Shown here: positions 27,695 through 35,563 of the stretch, in pieces
How positions within the stretch are numbered: the first letter of the stretch is position 1
Layout: each line of letters starts with the position of its first letter
DNA from: an uncultured Bacteroidales bacterium
GTDB taxonomy: Bacteria; Bacteroidota; Bacteroidia; Bacteroidales; Bacteroidaceae
DNA length: 64,000 nt
Reading direction: 5' to 3'
Assembly (NCBI GenBank): GCA_902773055.1
Contig: CACYCZ010000094.1
Span: forward strand, 1-64,000
The notes under the pieces: generated by a model
The model's database searches: none
What the model saw: the letters and a program-made list of their open reading frames with translations, nothing else
What the model was told of the DNA's origin: nothing
Position numbers and translations under genes: made by a program

Positions 27695-28446
27695 TGAAAG
27701 TAGCACTTTTACAACAAGATATTGTCTGGGCCAATCCTGCTGCCAATATTTCCCTCGCTGATACAGCCATACAGAAGGCCGGTCCATGCGATTTGTATGT
27801 ACTGCCCGAAATGTGGAGCACAGGTTTTGCCACCCAGCCCGAAGGCATTGCCGAGAATGACAACAGCAACAGTCTTCGCTGGATGCAGGATAAGGCCAAC
27901 GAGATGAATGCCGCCATTGCCGGCAGTATCGCAGTACAGGACAGCCATGACCTGACCTATCGCAACCGCTTCTACTTTGTGCGGCCTGGTGAGCAACCTG
28001 TCTTTTATGACAAGCATCATCTGTTTACCTACGGCGGTGAGCATCATCGTTATACCGCCGGGCAGGAGCGCGTTGTCGTGGAATGGCGCGGAGTGAGATT
28101 CCTTCTACAGGTGTGTTACGACCTGCGCTTTCCTATATGGGCAAGAAACTGCGAGGACTATGACGCCGCCATCTATGTGGCCAGTTGGCCCACACCCCGT
28201 GTGGAAGCATGGCGCACACTTCTGAAAGCCAGGGCCATAGAAAACCAGTGTTATATCCTGGGAGTCAATCGTGTCGGCAACGACCCTGCCTGCCAATACT
28301 GCGGCGGGACAGCCTTCATTGATCCCTACGGCCAGGCCACCGAGTGTCCCGACAACGAGGCAACCCACATAACAGCAGAAATCGATATGGACAGGCTCCA
28401 TAACTTCCGTCTGAAATTTCCTGTCCTGAAAGACCGTGACCGATAA
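27694..28446 (+). CDS. Carbon-nitrogen hydrolase, omega-amidase (YafV/Nit2)-like
   Basis: 250 residues of the nitrilase superfamily. The catalytic triad is Glu in PEMWSTGF (about 39), Lys in YDKHHLF (about 110) and Cys in QVCYDLRFPIW (about 146). The DLRFP context matches the YafV/omega-amidase branch, which hydrolyses 2-oxo-acid amides such as 2-oxoglutaramate left by glutamine transaminases. Coupled to the thioesterase gene by a one-base overlap and in an island with an aminotransferase. That raises the idea that the aminotransferase can use glutamine. Confidence 0.85.
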   Translation: MKVALLQQDIVWANPAANISLADTAIQKAGPCDLYVLPEMWSTGFATQPEGIAENDNSNSLRWMQDKANEMNAAIAGSIAVQDSHDLTYRNRFYFVRPGEQPVFYDKHHLFTYGGEHHRYTAGQERVVVEWRGVRFLLQVCYDLRFPIWARNCEDYDAAIYVASWPTPRVEAWRTLLKARAIENQCYILGVNRVGNDPACQYCGGTAFIDPYGQATECPDNEATHITAEIDMDRLHNFRLKFPVLKDRDR

Positions 28447-28481
28447 CGGAGTACCTTCATTTCAGCAGGCAACGGCCCGAC

Positions 28482-28937
28482 ATGTCAGTACTACAGAATC
28501 ATCAGCCGGAAACGCCTCTGCAAAAGGCTTATTGGGGTTTTTGGAAGGGGTTTAATGATTATACCCGCCTGGATGTCGCATTCTCCCGACAATTCAAGGT
28601 GCACCCATATCCTGCAATCAGGTCGTATCAGGATTACAGCATCGGCTACCCTTTTCATATCGTGGCCGGAATCAACTTCGAACGCTTTGAGATACGGGTT
28701 GGAGTATATTTTGGCAATCTTGTCGCATACGACAGTTGCCATGACTGGCAGCGACATTGGATAGAATCGCGACTGAACCGGCATTTAACCTGGACACGGC
28801 ATCATACAAAGGGAAGTGCCTACGCATTTTATTCAGCAAACTTCAACAAAAACGGAAATTGGGTAAATGCATACAGGGTAATGATAACGAATATGCTGAA
28901 GATGAAAGAAGCATTCACTGCAGACGTCAAACTCTGA
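28482..28937 (+). CDS. DUF4268 domain protein
   Basis: 151 residues, nearly all the DUF4268 module (SRQFKVHPYPAIRSYQDYSIG, FHIVAGINFERFEIRVGVYF, ENRLNRHLTW-like middle segment). No signal peptide or membrane segment. In many genomes DUF4268 is the tail of a larger nuclease-like or defence-linked protein, but here it stands alone 35 bases after the hydrolase gene, probably in the same transcript. Function unknown. Confidence 0.75.
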   Translation: MSVLQNHQPETPLQKAYWGFWKGFNDYTRLDVAFSRQFKVHPYPAIRSYQDYSIGYPFHIVAGINFERFEIRVGVYFGNLVAYDSCHDWQRHWIESRLNRHLTWTRHHTKGSAYAFYSANFNKNGNWVNAYRVMITNMLKMKEAFTADVKL

Positions 28938-29345
28938 TACAAAAAGAAACATTAAGGCAATGAGGAGGCCGTGTTTTTCCTGACACTTTACAAAATACAT
29001 TTTCATAACATATCGGTATTTCCAGCCGAAAGAAAAATGCGAGGTGAAAACCCTGACTATTTTCACCCCTGGAAAATATTTTTTTAAAAGGCCGGGCAGA
29101 GCGTTTTCACCAGCAGGCCTGCCAGTGAAAACTCATAGGCCTGCCAGTGAAAACGCGCAGGCCTACAAAATTCACCCCTTTCACAACACCTTCTGAGAGG
29201 GGGTCAGAAACCATTAAAATTCTTGCCAAATTTACCCTGTTTTTCCTATGGGAAAAACGGAAATCTTCCCACTTTTCGCACTGCCCCCGCAGACATTCGG
29301 CGAAAAATGTTGACGTCCGGCAAATATCAGAGGAAAAGAGGCCTT
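28938..29345. other. Convergent intergenic region with inverted-repeat element
   Basis: A 408-base gap between the DUF4268 gene and dacB. It holds a GGTGAAAA/TTTTCACC hairpin (29043-29067), the AGGCCT 22-bp array (29103-29200) and a perfect GTTTTTCC/GGAAAAAC hairpin (29239-29258). Open frames at 29147 and 29223 run through these repeats and are not considered genes. Confidence 0.7.
29103..29201. repeat. AGGCCT-centred 22-bp repeat array with 3' hairpin, locus A
   Basis: AGGCCT at 29115, 29137 and 29159, exactly 22 bp apart. Bases 29103-29132 are a 30-bp near-palindrome: GTTTTCAC and GTGAAAAC arms around GCAGGCCTGC. After the array comes CCCCT ... AGGGG (about 29175-29201), also found at locus B (56800). 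Confidence 0.88.
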
Positions 29346-30662
29346 TTACCTCGGAAAAAATTCAGAACAAAGCCTGTCTTGAAACAGTTGTGCATCAGCA
29401 ATAGGAATGTGCTTGTTCATGATGGCGAAGCACAACAGATGTCCCTGCGAATCCCTGAAATATCCACTCAGAGAGCTGATACCATTCTCACGAGTCAGGG
29501 TTCCCGTCTTAGCTATAATCTTGCCTTTGGTACGTGGCTTGTTCATACGGCCAATCAGTGTTCCGTCAGTACCGCTCCGAGGCAATGTACGCTGCGCCAT
29601 GTCAAAGATATCCTGATGCTGACAGGCATAGCGCAGCAGGTCTACGATGAGCGATGGCGTGAGGGCATTGTGGATGCACATGCCACACCCGTCGTGGACC
29701 ACGGCACAACAGTCGGTACGGCACAGTTCCTCCCTGATGAAACGACGCAGATAATCCTTCCCCGCCTCACGCAGGGAATCGGTTCTGCCCGTATATCTTC
29801 CCAGCGGATACAGCATGCTCTCTGACTTCTCATTGGCACTGTTCTTCCACATAAGCTGCACAACATCTTCAACAGGAGTCTGCAACAAGGCTATACGGCG
29901 AGCCGTATGCGGTATACGGCCCCAAGACATCTGGCCGTCACAGAATGCAACACCTTGTGCATGGATCAGATACTTCAGTTCCCGCTCTATCCGGCTGTCG
30001 CCCTGATAAAAGAAGCCAAACTTTCCGCGTTTAAGGTCACCGGGAATCCAATGTTCCTCATGCAGGGGATATTCATTGACACCAAGGTCCAGGATAATCT
30101 TACCCGAAACCCGACGGATACCCCTGTCTCCTATCTTTCTGAACAACGGAAACAAGTCACCGGCTGTCAGCAGTGGGTCATAGCCTCCGTATACAATAAG
30201 GTTTCCGTTCAGCACCCCTGACTTGACCGTCCCGTCAACACACAGTTGTGTGTTAAACTTATAGCTCGTCCCCAACCTATGGAGAAGGGCTATGCCTGTA
30301 AGCAGTTTCATACACGATGCCGGAGGCATAAGACTGTCTTTGTGATATTCATAAACAGGTTTCTCGGCTGTGATGTCATACAGGTAAAAAGCCAACAGGG
30401 TATCAAGATTTTTTTGCTCAATAAAATGCGCAACACGCTGTCTCAGGCTGTCATCGACAGCAAGTTCTGTGGGATTGTAGGTGAGCGCCGTTCCGGAAAC
30501 TTTTGCTTTTTCCCCGCACCCCCAAGTCAGCACCACGGCACACAGCACCGGCAGTAATTTGAAAACCGTTGTATTACAGGATATTTTTTGCACTCTCACT
30601 ATTTGACATATTGATTGCAGAACCGAAAAGACCGTCTGTATCAAAAGCATAAGATTTCCCAT
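29346..30662 (-). CDS. dacB: D-alanyl-D-alanine carboxypeptidase/endopeptidase (PBP4, DacB-like)
   Basis: A serine peptidase of family S13 that trims or splits peptidoglycan cross-links in the periplasm. All three active-site motifs are visible: SxxK in PPASCMKLLTG, SxN in KNSANEKSE and KTG in IIAKTGTLT. The ATG at 30662 is used here because a TTG at 30686 falls inside the promoter. The N-terminus then has a long hydrophilic stretch before the lipobox-like LTWGCG. A GTG at 30599 would give an ordinary lipoprotein signal peptide and may be the true start. 438 residues from 30662. Confidence 0.85.
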   Translation of the reverse strand: MGNLMLLIQTVFSVLQSICQIVRVQKISCNTTVFKLLPVLCAVVLTWGCGEKAKVSGTALTYNPTELAVDDSLRQRVAHFIEQKNLDTLLAFYLYDITAEKPVYEYHKDSLMPPASCMKLLTGIALLHRLGTSYKFNTQLCVDGTVKSGVLNGNLIVYGGYDPLLTAGDLFPLFRKIGDRGIRRVSGKIILDLGVNEYPLHEEHWIPGDLKRGKFGFFYQGDSRIERELKYLIHAQGVAFCDGQMSWGRIPHTARRIALLQTPVEDVVQLMWKNSANEKSESMLYPLGRYTGRTDSLREAGKDYLRRFIREELCRTDCCAVVHDGCGMCIHNALTPSLIVDLLRYACQHQDIFDMAQRTLPRSGTDGTLIGRMNKPRTKGKIIAKTGTLTRENGISSLSGYFRDSQGHLLCFAIMNKHIPIADAQLFQDRLCSEFFPR

Positions 30663-30683
30663 TACAGGCCCTATTTTTAAATA

Positions 30684-30691
30684 CAAAATTA
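30684..30691 (-). promoter_or_regulatory. -7 promoter element of dacB (TAATTTTG)
   Basis: CAAAATTA on the plus strand reads TAATTTTG on the minus strand, 22 bases before the ATG at 30662. It rules out the upstream TTG start. Confidence 0.55.
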
Positions 30692-30861
30692 CTCATTTCC
30701 TACAACATAGCTCCTTGGGCACCGACTTTTTCAGCAAACAAATTCACTGCACATCCAGCGACAAAAGCACCGGTCAAAAAAACAGTTCGGCACACGAACA
30801 CCGATATGCCAGAAAAAGACATTACGCAAAAAGCAACATACAGGATAATACCACTTTAATA

Positions 30862-30878
30862 TAATTTTGTTATTTTTG
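30862..30878 (+). promoter_or_regulatory. Two overlapping candidate -7 elements of the nucleoside kinase gene
   Basis: TAATTTTG (30862-30869) and TATTTTTG (30871-30878) both fit the consensus, 18-27 bases before the ATG at 30896. Confidence 0.6.
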
Positions 30879-30895
30879 CGCCAAACTAAATAGCC

Positions 30896-32578
30896 ATGCT
30901 GCAAATACGGTGTAAAAACAACAATATTGCCAAGAGTTTTCCAGAAGGTATCACCCTGCTGGAAGTATTGAAAGAGTTTCCCGAACTTCAGTTCAAATAT
31001 CCGGTAGTATGTGCCCGGGTCAACAACACGATTCAAGGATTGAAATTCCGCTTGTTTCAAAACAGAGACATTGAATTCGTTGACATGGGAGACAACAGCG
31101 GAAGAAGAGTATACATCCGTTCCCTGTGCTTCGTCCTGTACAAGGCGACCTGCGATGTATTTCCCGGCAGCCGCCTCTTTATTGAGCACCCTATTTCCAA
31201 AGGATATTACTGCAATTTCCACAAAGCCGACAACAGCCCGCTGAAAGAAGAAGACATCAGGAAAATCAGAGCCCGTATGAAGGACATCATCCAGTTGGAT
31301 ATGCCCTTCAGACGAAACGAGACACCTATTGAAGAAGCCATACATATTTTCCGCGAAAGAGGATTCGCCGACAAGGTTAAACTCCTGGAAACTATAGGCC
31401 AGGTTTATTGCGACTACTACACCTTAGGCGACACCGTAGACTATTATTATGGTCCCCTCCTGCCCTCGGCAGGCTATCTGAACCTCTGGAAACTGCAAAG
31501 CTACCATAAAGGATTACTGCTGCAGGTGCCCGACAGAAAATATCCCGAAAAAATTGCGGCTAAAGAAAAACAACCCAAGGCTTTTGAAGCATTTTCCGAA
31601 TACCTCAGATGGAACATCATCATGAGACTGAACTATGTAGGCGATGTCAACAAAGCAACACTGAAAGGGCGAGCCTCTGAACTGATTCAAGTCAGCGAGG
31701 CCTTGCAAGAGAAAAAAATCGTCAAGATTGCAGAAGATATTGACAAACGCTATCATGCCACAGAGAATCCTGTTCGCGTGGTACTGATAACAGGGCCGTC
31801 GAGCTCCGGAAAAACAACATTCAGCAAACGACTATGCATCCAATTACTGGCCTGCGGACTACGCCCCATGTCCTTCTCGACCGATGACTATTTTGTCAAC
31901 CGCACTGATACGCCCAAGCTTCCCAACGGGCAATACGACTTTGACAATATCGCTGCCGTAGACCACGAAACCATGGAAAAGGATTTGACTGCCCTGCTGG
32001 CCGGTGAAGAAGTAGAGGTGCCTGAATACAACTTTACGACTGGCAAACGAGAATACAACGGCAAGAAAATCAAGATGGGAGATGACCGGGTATTAATCAT
32101 CGAAGGCATTCATGCACTGAACCCTATACTGACAGCAAAGATTCCTGACCATCTGAAATATAAAATTTATGTATCAACACTGACTACAGTATCGCTGGAT
32201 TCGCACAACTGGATTCCGACCCGGGACAACCGCCTGTTGCGCCGCATTATCCGCGATTACAACAAAGGAGCATTCACTGCCAGAGAAACCATTTCACAAT
32301 GGCCCTCCGTCTGTGACGCAGAAGAAAAATGGATATTTCCTTATTCTGAAAATGCTGACGTGATGTTCAACTCAGCACTCAATATTGAGTTTGCCGTTCT
32401 GCGTAACCATGCAGAACCCATCCTCGCCACTGTTCCCAAGAACTGTCCGGAATATAGCGAAGCCCACAGGCTGTTAAAATTCATTCATTATTTCGTCCCC
32501 ATATCCGACAATGAGATACCTCCGACAAGCATCATGCGTGAATTTGTAGGCGGTTCCAGTTTCCATTACAAGAGATAA
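30896..32578 (+). CDS. Nucleoside kinase: TGS/ThrRS-like N-terminus fused to uridine kinase-like domain
   Basis: 560 residues in two parts. Residues 1-60 form a TGS-like domain (MLQIRCKNNNIAKSFPEGITLLEVL) and about 60-280 resemble the second domain of threonyl-tRNA synthetase. The C-terminal half is a phosphoribulokinase/uridine kinase domain with P-loop GPSSSGKTTFSKRL at about 300, then FSTDDYF and DHETM. The fused form is common in Bacteroidota, Clostridia and Thermotogae and is annotated as a nucleoside (uridine) kinase. It probably phosphorylates a nucleoside for salvage. The tRNA-synthetase-like part has no proven role. Confidence 0.88.
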   Translation: MLQIRCKNNNIAKSFPEGITLLEVLKEFPELQFKYPVVCARVNNTIQGLKFRLFQNRDIEFVDMGDNSGRRVYIRSLCFVLYKATCDVFPGSRLFIEHPISKGYYCNFHKADNSPLKEEDIRKIRARMKDIIQLDMPFRRNETPIEEAIHIFRERGFADKVKLLETIGQVYCDYYTLGDTVDYYYGPLLPSAGYLNLWKLQSYHKGLLLQVPDRKYPEKIAAKEKQPKAFEAFSEYLRWNIIMRLNYVGDVNKATLKGRASELIQVSEALQEKKIVKIAEDIDKRYHATENPVRVVLITGPSSSGKTTFSKRLCIQLLACGLRPMSFSTDDYFVNRTDTPKLPNGQYDFDNIAAVDHETMEKDLTALLAGEEVEVPEYNFTTGKREYNGKKIKMGDDRVLIIEGIHALNPILTAKIPDHLKYKIYVSTLTTVSLDSHNWIPTRDNRLLRRIIRDYNKGAFTARETISQWPSVCDAEEKWIFPYSENADVMFNSALNIEFAVLRNHAEPILATVPKNCPEYSEAHRLLKFIHYFVPISDNEIPPTSIMREFVGGSSFHYKR

Positions 32579-32934
32579 CGGCATGCAAATGCTTCACCTG
32601 AAGCCATTATCTACACACCACAGATGTCCATCGCCTGACAACTGCCGTTGACTATATATCCTTTTAAGTTCCTGAAAAAAACACTACAGGATTGTTATAT
32701 ACTCAAAAGGACGACTTGGACTTTTTGGCCACGGATTTTTTGGGATTTACGGATAAACGGATTGACGGATTGACGGAATTTTTGGAATTTTGGGCCACGG
32801 ACCTTTTGGATTTACGGATACACGGAATTGCGGATTAACGGAGTTTTTGGAATTTTGGGCCACGGACCTTTTGGATTTCCGAAATTTATCCCTCATACCT
32901 CATCCTTCATACTTCTTACTTCATCCCTCACACT
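32579..32934. other. Convergent intergenic region with 65-bp tandem repeat
   Basis: A 356-base gap between the nucleoside kinase gene and the phosphatase gene. It holds three copies of a 65-66-bp repeat (32722-32880) and then a pyrimidine-rich run of TTCATCC-like words up to the phosphatase stop. No gene seen. Confidence 0.75.
32722..32880. repeat. 65-66-bp tandem repeat, about 2.5 copies
   Basis: GGCCACGG recurs at 32727, 32793 and 32858 (spacing 66 and 65), each followed by TTTTGGATTTACGGAT-like sequence. Shorter GGATTNACGGA words repeat inside each unit. Confidence 0.85.
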
Positions 32935-33426
32935 TCACGAAATTGTCCCGTCCTGAATAGCGTTCAGTAACCCCTGACAGGCATCTTCTATAAGGTCTAT
33001 TACGCTTTCAAAATGGTCTGCACCGCCATAATAGGGGTCAGGAATGACATGCTGACCGCGGTGATGCTGCATATACTCCGCCAGATAATGTACCTTCAGC
33101 CTCTCCGTTTCATTATGCGCCTGATGGGTAATATCAGAATAATTCTCCTCATCCATCACTAAAATAAGGTCGAAAGCACTGAAATCGGTCTTAGCATCAA
33201 ATTGACGGCCACGATGCATCAGCGCATAGCCTCTGTCGGCAGCATGTGAACGCATACGCCTATCAGGCAACTCACCTATATGCCAGCCTGCAACCCCGGC
33301 AGAGTCAACATATATACGGTCTGTCAGGCCCTCCCGATCCACAAACTCCTGCATGATACCATGAGCAGCCGGCGAACGGCATATATTGCCCAGACAAACA
33401 AAAAGTAATTTTATCTTATCCTTCAT
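32935..33426 (-). CDS. Low-molecular-weight protein-tyrosine phosphatase
   Basis: 163 residues from the ATG at 33426 (MKDKIKLLFVCLGNICRSP). The open frame reaches 33465, but that would start inside a terminator stem. The catalytic P-loop is Cys11-x5-Arg17 (CLGNICRS) and the general acid Asp is in VIPDPYYGG. The family removes phosphate from tyrosine or arginine residues; in bacteria it often acts with a BY-kinase on capsule proteins. None is visible nearby. Its start lies only 10 bases past the poly-U end of the mtlD terminator, so it may depend on readthrough. Confidence 0.92.
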   Translation of the reverse strand: MKDKIKLLFVCLGNICRSPAAHGIMQEFVDREGLTDRIYVDSAGVAGWHIGELPDRRMRSHAADRGYALMHRGRQFDAKTDFSAFDLILVMDEENYSDITHQAHNETERLKVHYLAEYMQHHRGQHVIPDPYYGGADHFESVIDLIEDACQGLLNAIQDGTIS

Positions 33427-33435
33427 ATTAACAGG

Positions 33436-33478
33436 AAAAAAACTACAGGTCCTTTGGCACATCATGCCAAAGGACCTG
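33436..33478 (-). terminator. Rho-independent terminator of mtlD
   Basis: A perfect 14-bp stem (33446-33459 with 33465-33478) with a 5-base loop. On the minus strand TAG and seven U follow. It lies between mtlD and the phosphatase gene. Confidence 0.88.
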
Positions 33479-33496
33479 CCTATATTATATAATCAA

Positions 33497-34651
33497 TTAT
33501 TTGGCAAAAGCCAGAACTTTGTCATAAGCCTCTTTAATCTCGCCAACCACAGGATCAGATGGTTCAAGTCCCGTAAGTCTGACAATCGTTGCATCAAGGC
33601 CTTCTGCACTGATAGCCTGAGCTATCTCAACACTCTGAGGGTCATCAGGGTTGTCAAAGCGGAGAGCGCCTCCTGCTGCAAGCAGCAGTTTATCGTAAGG
33701 CAATCCAAATCCTTTCGCTGTCAACATAGGAAGAATAATGCGGTCGTTCGGGGCCAGTTTCCTTCCAGGCTCACGCCCCACACGATTACATTCATCCTGG
33801 AGATAAGGATTTTGGAAACGCTTCAATATCTTCTCTATATATGCGAAATGGGCATCATGGTCAAAGCCGAATTTTCTGACAAGACCTTCGCCACTCTGTT
33901 GCATAGCAGCCTTTACCACAGCATATATCTCCGGATCGGCAATACTTTCGTTGATAGTTTGATAACCGCGAATCTTGCCGAGATATGCCGCTGTGGCGTG
34001 TCCTGTGTTGAGCGTGAACAATTTGCGCTCCAAATAAGCCTCCAAATTATCCACTACTGTCATACCCTTAATGGCAGGTATTTCCCCTACGAAGGAGGAC
34101 TTTTCTACATCCCACTCATAATACTCTTCGACAGCTACATCCAGAGGTATTTCACAACGAACAGGCGGCACAATACGATCTACGGCAGCATCAGGGAAAC
34201 CGACATGGGTCTTAGCCCATTCAGCAGTATCTGCGTCTATCTGAGAAAAAACCAATTCCTTAAGTTGTGAAGTAGCACGGATACCATTTTCACACGCAAT
34301 GATATTGAGCGGAGTCTCAATCCCTTTTGCACGCCGGGCCTCAAGGCCTTTGGCTATAGTCGGAGCTACAAACTTCAGTATACGCAATCCCACTGCAGTC
34401 GTAATGATACTGGCCTCCGTCACAGCCTGGACAGCCTCATCGCTGCCAGAGTTGACCGCGGATATGCCCTTTATGTCAATATCATACTGATTGCTGTCTG
34501 TTACATGTACAGTATATGCCTTTCGCTCGTTGAGTTGCTTCAGCAAGTCCTCAACAACATCTGCAAAAATCACCTCATAGCCTGCCTCTGCGAGGACAGC
34601 ACCTATAAATCCCCGGCCTATGTTACCGGCACCAAATTGAATAGCTTTCAT
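33497..34651 (-). CDS. mtlD: Mannitol-1-phosphate 5-dehydrogenase
   Basis: Interconverts mannitol-1-phosphate and fructose-6-phosphate with NAD. 384 residues, normal for MtlD. The Rossmann motif is MKAIQFGAGNIGRGFIG at the N-terminus. Polyol dehydrogenase signatures include ACENGIRATSQLKE and KLFTLNTGHATAAYLG. The ATG at 34651 is preferred over an in-frame TTG at 34660. No mannitol phosphotransferase gene lies nearby, so the source of mannitol-1-phosphate is not shown here. Bounded downstream by a strong terminator. Confidence 0.95.
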   Translation of the reverse strand: MKAIQFGAGNIGRGFIGAVLAEAGYEVIFADVVEDLLKQLNERKAYTVHVTDSNQYDIDIKGISAVNSGSDEAVQAVTEASIITTAVGLRILKFVAPTIAKGLEARRAKGIETPLNIIACENGIRATSQLKELVFSQIDADTAEWAKTHVGFPDAAVDRIVPPVRCEIPLDVAVEEYYEWDVEKSSFVGEIPAIKGMTVVDNLEAYLERKLFTLNTGHATAAYLGKIRGYQTINESIADPEIYAVVKAAMQQSGEGLVRKFGFDHDAHFAYIEKILKRFQNPYLQDECNRVGREPGRKLAPNDRIILPMLTAKGFGLPYDKLLLAAGGALRFDNPDDPQSVEIAQAISAEGLDATIVRLTGLEPSDPVVGEIKEAYDKVLAFAK

Positions 34652-34670
34652 TGATTCCAATTAATATTAA

Positions 34671-34697
34671 CAAGCCCGACTGATATCGTCGGGCTTG
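34671..34697 (-). terminator. Hairpin after the GDPD gene
   Basis: A 10-bp perfect GC-rich stem (34671-34680 with 34688-34697), 7-base loop, followed on the minus strand by TTAATATTAA. Probably ends the glpT-GDPD transcript before mtlD; the U-run is weak. Confidence 0.6.
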
Positions 34698-34714
34698 TCA
34701 TAATATATATGTTT

Positions 34715-35548
34715 TTAATAAATTACCTTAATCCAAGGAGCATTTTTCTTCATCCAGTCTTTTACGGTCAGAGGAACATCAGTACACATACGGTCACACC
34801 CCAGATATGCACCCAGCATAAAGTCTTCTACACTTTGTCCTGGCCACAGACTGACAGTAATGCCTTCTTTGTGAGCTTTCTCTACCATTTGGCGGCTGGT
34901 CCCTTCCATTTTACACCCTAAAGTCTTGATGCCAACAGTCTTTGCCATTGCAATCGTCTCATCATTGATAGGTTTGCTGATAATCAACAGCAGCTCAGCC
35001 TCAGGATGATGAGTCTGCATATAGCGCAAACCACGATAGTCTGAAGACGTAAATACAAACTGAGAGTTCTTGGTTTTCACGCTCTTGGCAGCCTTGTACA
35101 CTTTCTCGCAATAGTCTTCCAGACGCTCCTGCGGATACAGTTCCTCAGGTTTAGTCTTAAATTCCCATTCAACATAGAGGTTATCCTTGCCATCAAGGAA
35201 ACGTGCAAATTCCTCCAGGCGCATAATCTTATTGCCTTTCTTGGTGCGGAGTGCATCTATTTCGGCTGCAGTTTTTGTTTCAAAGACGCCTGTTCCATTC
35301 GTTGTACGTTCCAACGTATGGTCATGGGTCATATAGCATACACCGTCCTTCGTCATGCGGATATCAGTTTCAAAACCCGTATAACCTGCATCCCAGCTTT
35401 CCTGGAAAGCCTTCAATGTGTTTTCGTCACGCTCCATACGGCCACCTCTGTGAGAAAAGGCGCGTATGGTCTGTGTCTGTGCTAAGATACTGCCGGCCGG
35501 AATCAGTGTGGCGGCAAAAAGAATTGCTTTGAATAATGAATGTTTCAT
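34715..35548 (-). CDS. Glycerophosphodiester phosphodiesterase
   Basis: 277 residues with a cleavable signal peptide (MKHSLFKAILFAATLIPAGSILAQ), so it acts in the periplasm. GDPD core: SHRGG and ENTLKAF near the N-terminus, FETDIRMTKDG (metal-binding Glu and Asp), MTHDHTLERTTNG and later WPGQSVEDF. It releases sn-glycerol-3-phosphate from glycerophosphodiesters. The adjacent glpT (15 bases upstream) then imports the product, a periplasmic salvage pair. Confidence 0.95.
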   Translation of the reverse strand: MKHSLFKAILFAATLIPAGSILAQTQTIRAFSHRGGRMERDENTLKAFQESWDAGYTGFETDIRMTKDGVCYMTHDHTLERTTNGTGVFETKTAAEIDALRTKKGNKIMRLEEFARFLDGKDNLYVEWEFKTKPEELYPQERLEDYCEKVYKAAKSVKTKNSQFVFTSSDYRGLRYMQTHHPEAELLLIISKPINDETIAMAKTVGIKTLGCKMEGTSRQMVEKAHKEGITVSLWPGQSVEDFMLGAYLGCDRMCTDVPLTVKDWMKKNAPWIKVIY

Positions 35549-35563
35549 ATTGTCTTATGTGTT

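Noticed and set aside
28482-28937. DUF4268 gene as a sign of a defence or restriction system
   Set aside because: No methylase, nuclease or helicase gene is adjacent; it stands alone at the end of a metabolic series.
29147-29825. Plus-strand frames at 29147-29404 and 29223-29825
   Set aside because: They run through the AGGCCT repeat and then antisense to dacB, whose active-site motifs show the minus strand is coding.
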